Source: a virus
Strand: one strand, 5' to 3'
Length of the DNA stretch: 59,853 nucleotides
IMG/VR virus record: IMGVR_UViG_3300013285_000017
Span: 1 to 59,853 of that record
Below, in pieces: positions 34,154 to 47,600 of the stretch. The notes under the pieces are model-generated. The model did no database searches. It was not told the origin of the DNA and saw only the letters and a list, made by a program, of their open reading frames with translations. The position numbers and the translations under genes are program-made. Position 1 is the stretch's first letter, and each line of letters starts with the position of its first letter.

Positions 34154-34909
34154 TTATCCGTATGTTACCATAGCTAGGCCGCCTGCACCCCAACCACCCC
34201 AACAGCATCCGCCGCCGCAAGCTGTTGCGCTGTTACCTGCGCCACCTGGCCATTTTGCGCCGCACATCATTGAGCGACCTTGAATTGTTAAACTGGTCAA
34301 GCAATAATCCATACCTTGACGATTGTAATTGCCGTATTTTGAAACACCATGTGACCATTCCCACTGGTTACTCCAGCAGTAATTACTTACCTTATTTGGG
34401 CTCGATACTGATGGCATTGTGATATCATAGTTAAGTGAGTAGCAACCATATGAGCAACTAGGTATACAAATACCAGTACATCCCATATATGTTCTAAAAC
34501 ACAATACGCATCCCATATATCCGCCGCATGAGTATGCTACGTTAGTACTGTTTTGGCATAGCACAAAACTTGATAATCCACATGTGCCGCAACATTGCTG
34601 AGCACAACAACCTGAACCGCCACCGCATAGGATAAAATAACATCCAGTAGTCACAGGAAGATACTTTTTAGCGTAGTTGCCGCCTCCAGGACCCCAGTAA
34701 GGACCCATACAGCAACAGGCGCCAGCGCCGTCACCACCGCCACTCCATGTTTCAAATACTGCCCAAGTAGTACCAACCGGTACTATCCAGCAACAACATG
34801 CACCACCATTTTGAACAGAGTCAATGTTAGTGTTGTACACACTAATAACCTGCTGTTTATAGGCAGTACTGGGTGCTGTTATAGGAAGCAAGTCTCTTAA
34901 ATTTGACAT
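34154..34909 (-). CDS. Cysteine- and glycine-rich adhesin-like tail protein 3
   Basis: 251 residues with 27 Cys (10.8%), the highest of the three. It shares GGACCCWIVPVG, FETWSGGGDGAGACCCMG, GCYFILCGGGSGCC and the end CWGGWGAGGLAMVTYG. The middle is particularly dense: CCAQQCCGTCG, then several C-x2-C and C-x3-C pairs with Tyr (residues about 101-127). No classical signal peptide or membrane segment is present, so in the host cytoplasm the cysteines should be reduced until release. That hints at folding that changes after lysis, or at metal loading. AGAGAAAG precedes the ATG. It is the first adhesin of the operon, 12 bases after a small beta protein. Confidence 0.75.
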   Translation of the reverse strand: MSNLRDLLPITAPSTAYKQQVISVYNTNIDSVQNGGACCCWIVPVGTTWAVFETWSGGGDGAGACCCMGPYWGPGGGNYAKKYLPVTTGCYFILCGGGSGCCAQQCCGTCGLSSFVLCQNSTNVAYSCGGYMGCVLCFRTYMGCTGICIPSCSYGCYSLNYDITMPSVSSPNKVSNYCWSNQWEWSHGVSKYGNYNRQGMDYCLTSLTIQGRSMMCGAKWPGGAGNSATACGGGCCWGGWGAGGLAMVTYG

Positions 34910-34921
34910 ATTGCTTTCTCT

Positions 34922-35245
34922 TTATTTAATAATAATCCAGCCAGCCGCAGTACTATAAAGCAAGGTTACTGTAACATAAGCTACGTTAATAGTTAAGTCC
35001 TGTGCCAAGCCTTGGATGTTTGCTCCATTTCTTGCAACTGTGCAGTTTGAGCTTGCAAAGTTACCGTTAACATCGATGATTTGCACACTATCGCCGTCTA
35101 GGCAAGTAGTGTAGGAAGGCAATGTAATTGTTTGCCCGCCTGATGTACAAAGAATCCTGTCGTTAACCAATGATTGGTAAGTTGTACCAGCATTAATTCT
35201 AGTTACGGTTCCTGCAGTTCCAACTGTTGTAATATATCGTCCCAT
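34922..35245 (-). CDS. Small beta-rich virion protein
   Basis: 107 residues. The pattern YQSLVNDRILC...TITLPSY...GDSVQIIDVNGNF, then NCTVARNGANIQGLAQDLTI and a strand pair with GWIIIK, matches a short beta domain that recurs in phage fibres and tail spikes as a trimerising or capping unit. It usually forms part of a longer fibre; here it is free-standing. AAAGGAAT precedes the ATG, and a clear late-promoter-like element lies 22 bases upstream, so this gene probably heads the adhesin/chaperone operon. It may be a head or tail decoration subunit. Function is not assigned. Confidence 0.7.
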   Translation of the reverse strand: MGRYITTVGTAGTVTRINAGTTYQSLVNDRILCTSGGQTITLPSYTTCLDGDSVQIIDVNGNFASSNCTVARNGANIQGLAQDLTINVAYVTVTLLYSTAAGWIIIK

Positions 35246-35266
35246 ATGAATATTCCTTTATCAGTG

Positions 35267-35273
35267 TATTTAT
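35267..35273 (-). promoter_or_regulatory. Late-promoter-like -10 element for adhesin operon
   Basis: Minus-strand GCATAAATACACTG, 22 bases before the ATG at 35245 and overlapping the stop codon of the upstream gene. It matches the T4 late consensus in seven of eight positions. Confidence 0.55.
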
Positions 35274-35590
35274 GCTGTTGAGGTCTCAATTCCAAACGCC
35301 ATCGCACCAACGTTTGCAGTTGTTGACAATGCGAGTATGTTAATACCTGCGTTTAGTACTAGACCAGTTAATTGTAGAACACCGCGTGGTAAAATTTCAC
35401 ACTGATATTCAATGTACTCTCCGGCAGCTGGCGTAGTAGAAGTGGATATTGCCACAGACGTTGCTATTGCCGAATTGCTCCTGTTAACAATGTTTAAAGT
35501 AGCCACTGTAAACGTAGTTGTTGGAACTGTATATACTACGGTCCAGGTGTTAGCCGACAAGTCAGCATATCCTAATCTTCCTGTTGCCAT
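35270..35590 (-). CDS. Small beta-sandwich virion protein (paralogue group)
   Basis: 106 residues, built as WTVVYTVP...TLNIVNRSNSA...IEYQCEILPRG...TGLVLNAG...YG/FGIE-type strands. This pattern is common in small proteins of marine T4-like phages. It resembles the proteins at 54051-54380 and 58179-58487 in size and strand order: a T-x-VY-T strand, a [NV]-x-[NV]-x-S/N-x strand, an I-x-P or L-P-I hinge, and a final beta pair. No signal peptide. GGAG precedes the ATG. It lies between the 4,039-residue protein and the adhesin operon, and the stop codon overlaps the next promoter. Role unknown; likely an attachment or decoration subunit. Confidence 0.7.
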   Translation of the reverse strand: MATGRLGYADLSANTWTVVYTVPTTTFTVATLNIVNRSNSAIATSVAISTSTTPAAGEYIEYQCEILPRGVLQLTGLVLNAGINILALSTTANVGAMAFGIETSTA

Positions 35591-35603
35591 GTTTATTTCT
35601 CCG

Positions 35604-38600
35604 TTAATTTAATAATAAAAAGTTCATTGCTAGCGGTATTCCATTAATACCTGCTCCTGCTCCGGTGAAATTCATAGTTGCAGGTATTAAAATTTGGACT
35701 TGAGTTGAAGTCGAAATTGTATTTCCTGCAATATAAATCACGCCCGCTGTTAGTGTATTTACGTTCAAAGCACTAGAACCGCCACCAATTTGGCTACTAA
35801 TGTATGATTTAATAGCTTTTTGCGTTGGTACAACATTGTCACTATTGGCTGTAAAATACGGGTCTGTTGAAAACTGTGTAATCGTTGCATTACTAGAACC
35901 CAACGATATAGAACCCAGGGTCAATGAGTTCAATCCAGCCAAATTAAACGCATCAGCGTTAATACTTGCTACACCAGTTGCCTGTTGAACGCTGAATAAT
36001 GTACCAACTTGGAAGTTACCGTCCTGGTCTGTACTTGTATAGAACACACGACCACCACCGTTCCCTACTGTTTGTAGAGTTGGGTTGGCTGCTTGTAAAG
36101 GTGTACCCGGGTAATTAGTTGTGGTTTGATTACCGGTACCGATACTTAAGAAGTCGTGTCCTGTTAAACGTACCTGACTATATTTCAATTTTAGTGTCAT
36201 TGCTGAGCCATGCACTGGTGCATTAGCTGATGTAAATGATGGACTAATTTGGAATACCGCAGTATAAGGTGCAAGACCAGGCCCTGTTCCTAACAAGTTA
36301 GTTACCTGTACTAGCTTATAGAACGATCCGTTGCCGGCAATTTGAATATTCGCACCAGCTGTCGGAGTAACATACAACCCAGATATGTTAATATAGGATG
36401 TAGTTTGATATGAATCAGCGTATCCGTTACCCGAAACAGTAGCAGTACCAGTTGCGTACTGTAATCCTCTATTAGTCCACATTGGGTTTGCAATAGCACC
36501 TACACCTACTCGGGTACTTTGCGTTGCTGGACTAGTTTGATTAGGATCAGTAATTGTAAGCAACGGGGCACTTGAATACCCGCTACCTGGCTCAATCAGT
36601 CGGTATTCGCTAATTGCTCCTGCACTTACTTTACAACGTAGTGTTGCTGTTGCTCCTGTGACAATCTTATTAAAGATTGTAGTATTCAACGAGCATGCAA
36701 CCCACAACGGAACTGAACTAGGGTTACCAAATGCAATAGCAGGCCATGATGCAACTGATGTTAAGTTTTGTACAACCCAATTAATGCCGTCATTTGATGC
36801 AGACACTTGAGTGGCAGCACCTGCCGTTGAAGTCCAGCCACCTGCACCACTGACTAGTGTGAATGAAGAGCCAGTGGATGTTTGTGAAACCTGTAACTGA
36901 TTTGTACCAGAGAATACCTGTTGAACATAATAGGTACTTGTGGATACCAAATTACCGAAGAATGTACCGCATGCAGTGGACCAAGAATCACCAGTACTTG
37001 TAGTTATTGGTACAGGAGCTGTCCCAAAAGTTGAACCAACTGTAACATAATTAGAGCCAACTGTTAAAATGTAATAAGGTACGCCAGTAATCAGTCCAGA
37101 ACTAACAACGTTAATATTCATAGTACCAGTACCGCCGGCCCATGATGTGAAAGCAGTTCCAGTTCCAGCACCGCCTGAGTAGGTAGCTACTGTTACACTA
37201 TTAGTACTTGCACTATTTACATAGTATATTGTGTTGGCTGTTGGGCCGCCAAATACAGTACCACTACCGTTGGTAAAATAAATCATAGAACCAACACTAA
37301 TACCCAAAGCTGACACAGTCTGTGTAGTGGTGATTACACCGTTATTTACACCAACTGCGGTTACCTGCCCAGTGGTTGCCACAGGCCCGCCTAAACTTAC
37401 ACCTGCGCCTGCCGCCCAAGCACCTGCCCCGAGTGCCCATGTTACTGCTGAGCCGCCATAGCTAGTAGCCACTGTGATCACACCAGTGCCTGTGTTATTA
37501 GTCAACACATAATAAGTCTGTGTTCCGGATACTATGCCGCCTAATACTCCGCCTGCAACTGAAGTCCATGCTCCTGCTGCCGCTGTGGTTAAGTTTAGAG
37601 TCGAGCCTCCCACGGTAGCAGAAATTTGTATAGTATTAGAACCGCTGTTAACTTGAGTAATATAATAAGTTGTACCGGCTGTGACTGAACTGAATGTTTG
37701 TCCAGCTGTTACGTTCCAATTACCTACACCGTTAATTAAACTTAATGGATTTGAACCGTAGTTAGCACCTAGTGTAATTGTACTTGAAGTTGGAATGGTT
37801 AAGATATAATATGTACTACCGCTAACTAATCCGCCTAGGGCCGCTCCTGCTGTAATCGCCACAGTTCCACTTGCATTAATTAACACAAATGGAGCTCCGC
37901 CTGGAGTGGCGCTAATTGTAATAAACGTGCTATTAATTGTTAAAATGTAGTAGGTCGCACTGTTAGCCAAGTTACCAAATGCGCCTGAAGCGCCTGTAGC
38001 AAATGATTGCCCAACTACCATGTTACTGTTACTAGCAACTGTTACAATATAACTTGTACCAGTGATAGTAGTTGTGCTGACGTTGGTTGTTTGTGAAGAA
38101 CTCACAGCCCACTGACTACCAGCACTAGTTCCGTTACCGCTAATGTTAGCAACAATGTATGTTCCAGCAGTTACACCAGATCCGCTCAGTGCCATACCAA
38201 TTACAACAATACCACTTGATACTGTACCAACTGTTAAAATGCCACTAGTAATACTACTATTAGCCATTATAGCACTTGTTGTTGTAGTTTGAGTGGCTGT
38301 TGTACTTGCTGTAACTGCTGTAGAAGTATAAGTTTCTCCAACAACCATGCCAGCTGTAGAACCAACAGTTACGGAGCTCAAAGTACCAGTAATTGTGGTG
38401 CTGGTCTGCACAGTAGTTGTGTTGGTTTGCCAAGTGGATCCACTACCGCTACCTAATAAGTTACCGGTAATATAAACACTTCCGCCAATACTTCCGCCAG
38501 TTAGTACCATACCAATTGATATGCTACCAGCTGTTAGTGTGCCTACAGTTAAAATACCAGTTGCACCAATAGTGCTACCAGTCATAGTTGCTATTGCAGA

Positions 38601-41600
38601 TGTTGTTGCTGTTGCTGTTGTAGTTTGAGTAACTGCTGTAAACACAATAGATTGGTTTACAACTAAATTGCTTGTGCTACTAACTGTTAATAAGTTTGTA
38701 CCAGTAGCGGCTGCAAGTAATACAGGATTAAATGTTGCGGCTGTAAACACAACTGGTTCGCCTACGTCAAATGTTGACGAGTTAGCAAGCGTAATACTTG
38801 TGCCTGCCGCAGTAGAAACCACAGTACTTGCTGTTTGTGTCGATGTAGTAACAAAACTTTCTCCAGGTACTAAGCCAGCAACACTAGATAGTGTTATTGA
38901 ATTTAGTGTACCAGTTGCCGCAAATGATGCAACTGTTCCAGGAGTTGTACTTAGGTTATATGTACCAGCTCCGCCTGTGCCAGTTCCTAACGAAGTAATG
39001 TAAGTGCCAGCTGGTATGCTTGCACTACCTGTTACTACCATACCAACGGCCCATGTACCAGATATTGTGCCGCCAACTGTTAACACGCTAGTTGCAATAG
39101 TGCTTGCACTACCAGTAGCTGTAGCATTTGTTGTAGCTGTAGCTGTAGGAGTTTGTGTAACTGCTGTTGGAATAAATGTTTCGCCAGCAACAACACCAGT
39201 AGTAGAACTTACTGTGATTAAATTGTTTACGCCAACAAATGCCTGAGGACTTCCAGTTGTGCCAACGTTGTTAGTAATGCTTACGTTGTAGGTACCCACA
39301 CCGCCTGTGCCAGTTCCTAATGATGAAATATAAGTACCGTTTTGTGTTCCGCCGCCGCTAAGGTTCATACCAAGTGCAATTGTTCCCACTACTGAACCTG
39401 TTACTGTTAGAACTGTGCCTGTTGTTCCACTTGTACCTGTTACTGCACTGATATATCCCGCAAATGTTGCAGTAATACTTGTAGTTGCTGTAACGTTTTG
39501 ATTTTGCGAAGCAGGAGCTGCCAAGAATAAACCTTGACCATACTTAACTCTACTCCAAGGCAAGTTAACTCCCATACCTGCACCTGAACTCTTCCAAGTA
39601 ATACCATCAATACTGTAAGCTGTGGCAGTTGTTGATGCCGCTACAGCTACAAATATGTTTTTACCGTATGTTACACTGGTCCAGTTTTGTGAACTTGGTA
39701 ATGTTCTAGCAGTCCATGTTGTGCCATCTGCACTTGATGCTGCCGCTGTTGAGCCTGCTATACCGCCTGAAATAGCAACCCAGATTGTACCACCGTATGC
39801 TACACCGCTCCAGTTTGCACCGGATGGCAAGGCATTGGTATTAGTCCAGTTTTGCCCAACTGTGCTGTAAGCCGCATTAGCACTGCCTGATGCAACTGCC
39901 ATAAATCTGCCGTTACCGTAGGCAATTGCGCTCCAGTTTGCTGTGGCTGGCATTGCACTACTCGCTTGCCATGTTAATGGTGTTGTAGCGTAGTTTGAAA
40001 GCGTGCCGCCTTTGGCAATAGCAACCCATACTCCGGCACCGTATGCAATAGCAGTCCATGTTGTACTAGATGAAAGTGTACCGCCTGTAGTCCATGATGT
40101 ACCATCGCTACTATATTGTGTTGCATTACCATTAGAAGTGATAGCAACATAATAACCACCTGAACCTACACCGGTATAGGTAAAGTTAGTAATTGCGCCA
40201 GTACCAGTGTTTACATTTGTAATTGTAACTACTAGGGTGTTGGCCGGTGTAACACCTCCTAAACTTGTACCAGGAATAGTAATAATGTTACCAATAGTGT
40301 ATAATGTTCCGCCGGTTGTAATTGTAATTGCATAAGCAACACCTGTTCGAACAATGCTGAATGTTGCTCCAGAACCACTGCTTAATGTTCCAGTTCCTAG
40401 TCCAATAGTTCCAGATACAGAGTTGTATGTAACTGTAGTATCACCGTAGGCAACATCAGCCCAACCTGCAGAATTAAGTACTTGAGTTCCAATTGATGGA
40501 ACAAATCCCGGAGCACTAGCAACCACTCGTGGTTCAATAATATATGTCGTTGTTAAATCTAAGTTAGTAGCATTGGTAGTTCCGGGAACTACGTGATCCC
40601 ATCCTGCGGCATTGATCGTCATAGTACCGCTACCTGATGTTAACACTACAGGTGATGAACTTCCGCTTGCTGACGCTACTGAGAATGTTGTGCCATTACC
40701 TGTTAGGCTTAGACTTGCACCAATAACATAATAAACTGTAGTCAATGGTGTGATGTTGTTGCCGCCAAATGTACTTGCACCGCTAAAATATATCGGCATG
40801 TTAGCATACAAAGTGATTGTATTAGTTGTTGTAGTAAACACTGAAGTTGTACAACTGTTTACCACTATTGTGGTAAAACTTTCTTTAGCAACGTTAGCTA
40901 GTTTAGTACCTGAGTTATAATTAACAATATAACCAGCTTGTCCGTTACCTGTACCGCCTGTTAGCAATATTCTCATACCAACATATGCCGCACTAATAGC
41001 ACTATCTGTAGCTGCCAAGTTGATCTGATATAATGTACCAGCTTGGGCCACGTTTGATTGTGTTACATAGTTTGCACCGCCAGTTAGTGGTCGTGTTTCA
41101 AACACTGCATTATCTCGGAATTCGTTAGCAACAACTGTGGCATTGTATCCAGTACCACCAATAGACCATGTAGCTGTATTATAGCCCGACCCTGCATTGG
41201 AAAATTCCATGCGGTAGATAGCATTTGTACTATCAGTAAACACGTTAGAAACAGTTGCTTGGCCTGAACGGTTATTGATCGCGGCAGTCACTGCAACTTC
41301 GTATGTATCGCCGCCTTCAGCTAATGTACCGTATGTACCATATGAGCTGTTACCGTTAGTGGCACGCATACGTCCGCCAAGTTCTGCTAGATATCCAGCA
41401 TAGCTGTAATAACAGAACACTGAAACTAGCTCAGTTAATGAACTTGAGCCTGTACACCATACACCAATACCATCGGAAAGAATAGTAGTGTAGTCGTTAG
41501 CAACAATACTTCTGTTACCACCAGCATGTAGGGCACCGTCAATCTTCATACCAACACAACCATAACCAAATAGTGAACAGTTTTGTGTGTATGGGCTCTT

Positions 41601-44600
41601 GACATAAATCCATGCATTGCTGTCATTCGGACCAAATCCTGGATCTAAAGAACTATAAGAACCTGCTGTTGGGCGTTTTGTTCCATAAGCATTGGCAGCA
41701 CTTAATGTTCCGGTTAGTCCGATCATTGTCATATTTCTTAAACCAGTACCGTTACGCAACAAGAACATATTTTCTTTAACTGATCCGCCTACTGCATTAT
41801 TATACAGCTGAGCAGAGCGTAGAGATTTATAATTACCTGGAAAGTTCAAATCATAGATAATTGCATTTAAGTATGAAGTAGTATCTCTAACACATTTATT
41901 CAAATCGTAATAGTACTTGACTGTTAAACTACCTAAAGTAGCTGTAGCTAGTTGTGCCGGTGTTAAACTAAATTGTGTCGCAGTAACAGCAAATGATGTA
42001 GCAGTGAATCCAGCGGCTAATACATAATATATACTGCCGGCTACAATATTACTGGCTCCCACGGTTCCAGTAAACACTACTGGATCTCCCACAGTTAAAT
42101 TATGATTGCCTGTTGTTGTGATAAGATAACCAGTACTGTTTGTACCTGACACTGTTCCACCATAACTTGCATTAACATATGCGGCATTTTCGTAGGATAA
42201 GAAATTAATATTAGCTCTAATAATTTCAGCACCGTTAATAGTAGTTAAAGTATTATTATATGTTAAAGTACCATGTGTTTGTACATTAGCGCCAATAGTC
42301 ACCGCCACACTGGTACTGGCTGCTGTGGTCAATGTAAATGCACTACCACTTGCATACGTTGCAGTAATTGTAATTTGGTTAGTTAAGTTGTTAACACTCA
42401 AGACCCAATAGGTTTGATTTTGTTGTGTCCCGCCTTGGCTTCCGCTTGTGAACACCACTGGCATATTGATATAGACGCCTACAGTTGATGCAAGTGTTAT
42501 CACATTACCTGAAAAATTAAACGCAGTTGCGGTAGTAGTTACTTGACCATAAATGGTAGACACTATGTCGTCAATCATCACACTGGCCTGTGCGGCTGAG
42601 CCGCTGGCAGCAATTAATTTCGCCTTGTATCCAATAAATCCAATAGCACCAAGTTCTGCTTGTGTTTGATTTAGCAACACTACTTGCGCACTTGTGGTCG
42701 CACGTAGATAAGATTTACCAACAGTGATACTGTTGAAGTTAGTACCAAGTACTAGGTCATATGCCAACGCATCAACAATGTAACCTGCATCTCTGCTACA
42801 AGTTGCAATATTAAAGTTTAATGCTTGGAAATATTTCTGTACCCAGACAGTTGTATCACTTTGAATTTCTGCTTTCTTGTTTAGTAGTGCATTAAATGCA
42901 GTTTGTAAACTAGAACTACTCAATGCCACAGTGCCTGCATCGGCAGGGGTAAATGTGGTCAATGTTCCGATAGCACTGCTGGCCACTGTTTGACTAACAC
43001 TCACTGTCCATGTTGAACCATTACCGCTACCAGCTAAGTTAGCTACAATATAAGTTCCGGCAGCAACACCTGTGCCGGTAACCAGTTGTCCAACAGCGAT
43101 AGTACCGCTTACTAGTGTACCGACAGTTAATGTAGTAGTCGAGATTGTACTTCCTGTAGTAACTACCACATTGGTACTAGCGGCTGCATTAGAGATCCAA
43201 TCAGTAACAGTTTGAACTCTGGCCTGCGCAAAAACTCCTGCGATAGAAGAACCAGCAGTTCCAGTTGTTACCTGTGTAGGGTACGCACCAGCAATTGCGA
43301 TTGGAGATCCAACTGAACCAACTGTTTGACTAATGCTAACTGTCCAGTTAGAGTTGACTGAATTATATGCAGTGACAATTGTGTTTGCAGTGATACCAAC
43401 ACCAGTAATTACCTGTCCAACTTGTATTGTTCCAGATACTGTTGAACTTACATTCAATGCTGTGCCAACAATATAGCCAGTAATACTAGCATTGGTTGCA
43501 GTTTGAGATGTTACTAAAGTACCAGTAGCAACTTGCCCTATGATTGTTTTTAACTGTCCGTAGGCTGCGATTACCGCAGTTTTCTCTGTGGCAGCTATTG
43601 TTAGCACACCGTATGAGTAATATGCACTACCAGCAATATTAACTTGCGTGTTGCCGCCGTAGGTCATGTCGTGCAACAGCGCATCTAAAATAATAACAAC
43701 GTTATTTTGGGCATTAGCTACGTCCATTGCATTGTAAACTGATAGATAATTGTTAAAAATGTATTGAGTAACCTGTGCTTTAATATAATTGTAATTTTGT
43801 ACAATTTGTGCCTTAGCATCACCGCAGCCAACTAAGAAACTTGTGTTATAACCCGTCGGATTGGTAAATGAATACGCAGGCACAACTGCTGTACCATTAG
43901 TAAAAATGTTAGACATCAGTGTTGTACTGTTAATCACACTGTTTGCGGCCGCTGTACTTCCTGCATCGCCTGCTGGAAGACTAGTAATCTGACTTGCGGT
44001 ATTTCCACTGGTAGGTGTAATTGATGTATTTGCAACCAAATTACTTAGCAGTGCTTTAGTACGTAATAGGGCTGTAACTGATTTTGGCTTATCATTTACC
44101 AATAGAGGAATAGCGGCCATGGGTTGTATTACAGTGCCGCGAAGTTCGTCACCGCTAATAGCAGTATTAGCCGGAACAACGATTGGAAGGATTTCGCTGT
44201 AGTTGCCGGTCTTGGCCATGATGGTTGTTTGTGGTAACTGCGCGGCTGATACTGTCACTCCTGGGAATAATGTGAATGTTAATCCAGTAGTTGTACCAGT
44301 AGCAGTTACAGTACCCGCAACTGTTGGATTAGAAGTAGCATTAGCATAGCTGTTTGTTACTTGAATTGTTGATACTGCTGTTCCACCTACCATAATGTAG
44401 TAGATCGTATTGCTGGTAATAGTTCCAGTGCCAGAATTTGTACCAGTAACTAAAATAGATGAGCCAACAGTATATGTTCCGCTCGGTACTGTTAGTTGCC
44501 CGGCAGCACCTGCAATAAGAACTCCGCTTAAAATTTTTCCTGATCCCGCTTGTAGTGCATTAGTAACAATACTTAAATTTGCCTGCACCCCAGCTAGCGA

Positions 44601-47600
44601 TCCTGTTTCAGCAGTTAATGAGCTGTCAATGATTTGTTTTGCTTGATTGCCTGAACTGATGCTGTTCAATGTTTGATAGTTACTGCTAGGAGCAGTATTT
44701 CCTAATACTGAGGCAAACAATGAATTTTTCAAGTAGTTGTAGGCTGTGACACTTTGTGAAACTTGATAGCCAACAGTTGTAGTGATTGGATTGCCGGTAC
44801 TATTGAAATATGATTTAGCGGCATCGGTATTCTTTTGATTGCCACCGTGCCCGATATCAAATACTGCGGCATCTACTAAGAGGCCAACATCACGCTCGAA
44901 ATTTGTTGAGTTGTATACTGGTGATGCTGTGTTTGCTGTGCTAGTTGCTGACAATGCCTGAGTAGTTCCACCGTAGGCGGTACTAACAGAAAAGTTTGTT
45001 GCACTAACAATGTTTGAAACATAATATGTAACACCAGCTGTAACACCACCAGCTGTGACAGTAAATGTTATTGGCATGTATAGTGACAAGTAAGCTGTAG
45101 AGTTACATGTAAATGTACTGTTAGTCCCAGTGCCCGGAGATCCTCCAGTAGTCGCTGTAATACTAACTGTGTAGTTATAAGTGATAAAGTTTGTAACTTC
45201 TTTCATCATAAACTGTTTATTTTTAGCCAACAACAACTGTGCGCTGGTATTTAAATAGCCGTTTTCAACTTGCAAGGCTGCATATCGAACAGTCTGCCAA
45301 GGCTTGTCTAATGTTTGACCTTGACCATTACCTAATGTATCAGTACCCGAAGGTGCCACATACACTACGTTATTAATAACACCAAAATATGCCCACTGAG
45401 GGGTAAGTGCTCCAGCTACTGTAGATGCTCGTAATACTTGTCCGTCGGTACCGATAGGTAGTCGAGTTGGGCCGGCGCCGCCATAATAAATTGTATCGCC
45501 TTGACTAGTTAATACGTTAGTAATAGAGCCAACTGCTAACACATTCCAGTATATGCCGCTAGTATCTGTGTCGGGTCTACTGCCCGGTGCGCTAGTGTGT
45601 GCCGCTACGCAAATATAACTATTAGAACCAAAGTTAACAGTGTCGCCTGCTACATATGCTGTAGCGGTTGCCCAACTCACTGCATAACCAACAGATGTAA
45701 TACCGCCAGATTGAATTATGCCGCTTGATGCATTGCTAACTGTAATTAATAAATCGTTAGCTGGACTTATACCGCCTAATGCAGTCCCTAAAATCTTAAT
45801 AGTATTAGTATTTGCATAGCCAGTTCCACCGGCAGCTACAGTAACAGCGTATGTGGTGTTACTAACAATAACGTTAAATGTTGCGCCAGTTCCAGAACCA
45901 ACAACGTTAGTTCCGCTCAGTGCTGAGAAAGTTTGTGTTGTTGGGTTCCAACGAATACCGCTGTTTAGTCTTGACCAGTAGCCAGTGAATGGGGGACTTG
46001 GATTTGTAGTTCCAGTCATTGAGCCAGATGCGGTTGTTACTACAAATGGGGCGCCACCCAAAGTTGTACTAACTGTAAACTGCGTGGCACTAATAATAGT
46101 ACTAACATAATAAGTTTGTGTTGTAGCTACTATATTACCAAAAGTTGTTCCGGTAAACACTAAGGGTAAGTTTGGTAGTAGGTTAGCTGTTGATCCAACG
46201 GTGATAGCATTGATACTTCCAGTAACTGTAGTTGAACTTACTGCCTGGCTTGAACTAATTGTAAAACTTTTACCGGTAATTGTTACTGAAGATACACCTG
46301 ATTGAGTCTGATTAACAGCCCATGATGTACCGCTACCTGCGGTGATATAAGTTCCGGCACTGATGTTAGTACCAGTCACGACCATACCAATCGAGATTGT
46401 TCCGGTAATTACACCAGCAATATTTAATGTTTGTCCAGTAATACTAGCAGTAGCCATTGTAGCTGTATTCACTGTTACAATCGTAGTATTTGCCGCAATA
46501 CTGCCGCCGGATAGTGTCATACCTGCACTGAATGTACCAGTTTGAGTTCCAGCCGCGGTCATTGTTGTACCGCTAACAAATGTCGCAGTGTTTGACGCAG
46601 TTGTGTTAGTTGTTGCTGTTGCTGTAACTGTTTGTATTGAGTTGTCTAATGTTGCAACATAAGTATATCCGCCTAATCGAACAACGTTACCAGTTTGATA
46701 TGATGTTGCACCAACCCAGTCACCTAATAGTGTAAATCCAGTTGTAAATATTGACCAATCACTTGATGTAGGAGATGGAGTGCTGGCAGTATTAACTGTG
46801 TTTGACACATATTGATATCCGCCATAGGTTACTATATCCCCGTTTTGGTATGTAGTACCGCTCGACCAGCTGTTGTAAAACTGTAAACCTGCAATCCATA
46901 CTGCCCAGTTTGCTGTGGCAAATGCCGCTGACGAAGTATGTTGTGTTGTACAAATCCATAAGTCGGCACCGTACTTTACAACATCGTTAATTTTATAACG
47001 AACTGTACTTCCACTCCATGTACCTAAATATGTTATACCTTTGTGTAGAAAATCCCATTTGCTTTGATCGTTTTCTAAACCTAGACTTGCAGTGGCTGCA
47101 GAAGTGTGTCCGGCATTACATACATAAGAAATGCCGCCATATAGTACAATGTCGTTGATTCTATATCGGTATGATGTTGACCAATTGCCTGTCCAAGCAA
47201 GACCTTTAACCCAAATATCCCAGTTAGAGATATCGTTTTCTAAACCTAAGGCAGTAGTACTAGCAGATGTATGTGCAGTATTACAAATATATGAATTGGC
47301 GCCATAATTAACAATATCGTTAACTTTGTATTTGGTGCTAACAGACCATCCTGCTGAGACCCAGTTAAACGAACTAGCATACAAATCCCATTTGCTTTGA
47401 TCGTTTTCTAGACCTAACAGGGTTGTGGCTGCTGATGTGTGAGGAGTATTACAAATATAAAGACGTCCGCCGTAACTAATTACATCGCGTAATTTGTAAT
47501 ATGTACTAATAGCCCAGGCACTAGTCCATGTAGAGCCGTCGCTAACTAATTGCCAATTACCAGATGATAAATCTGTATAAAAATTGGATGTTGCGGTATG

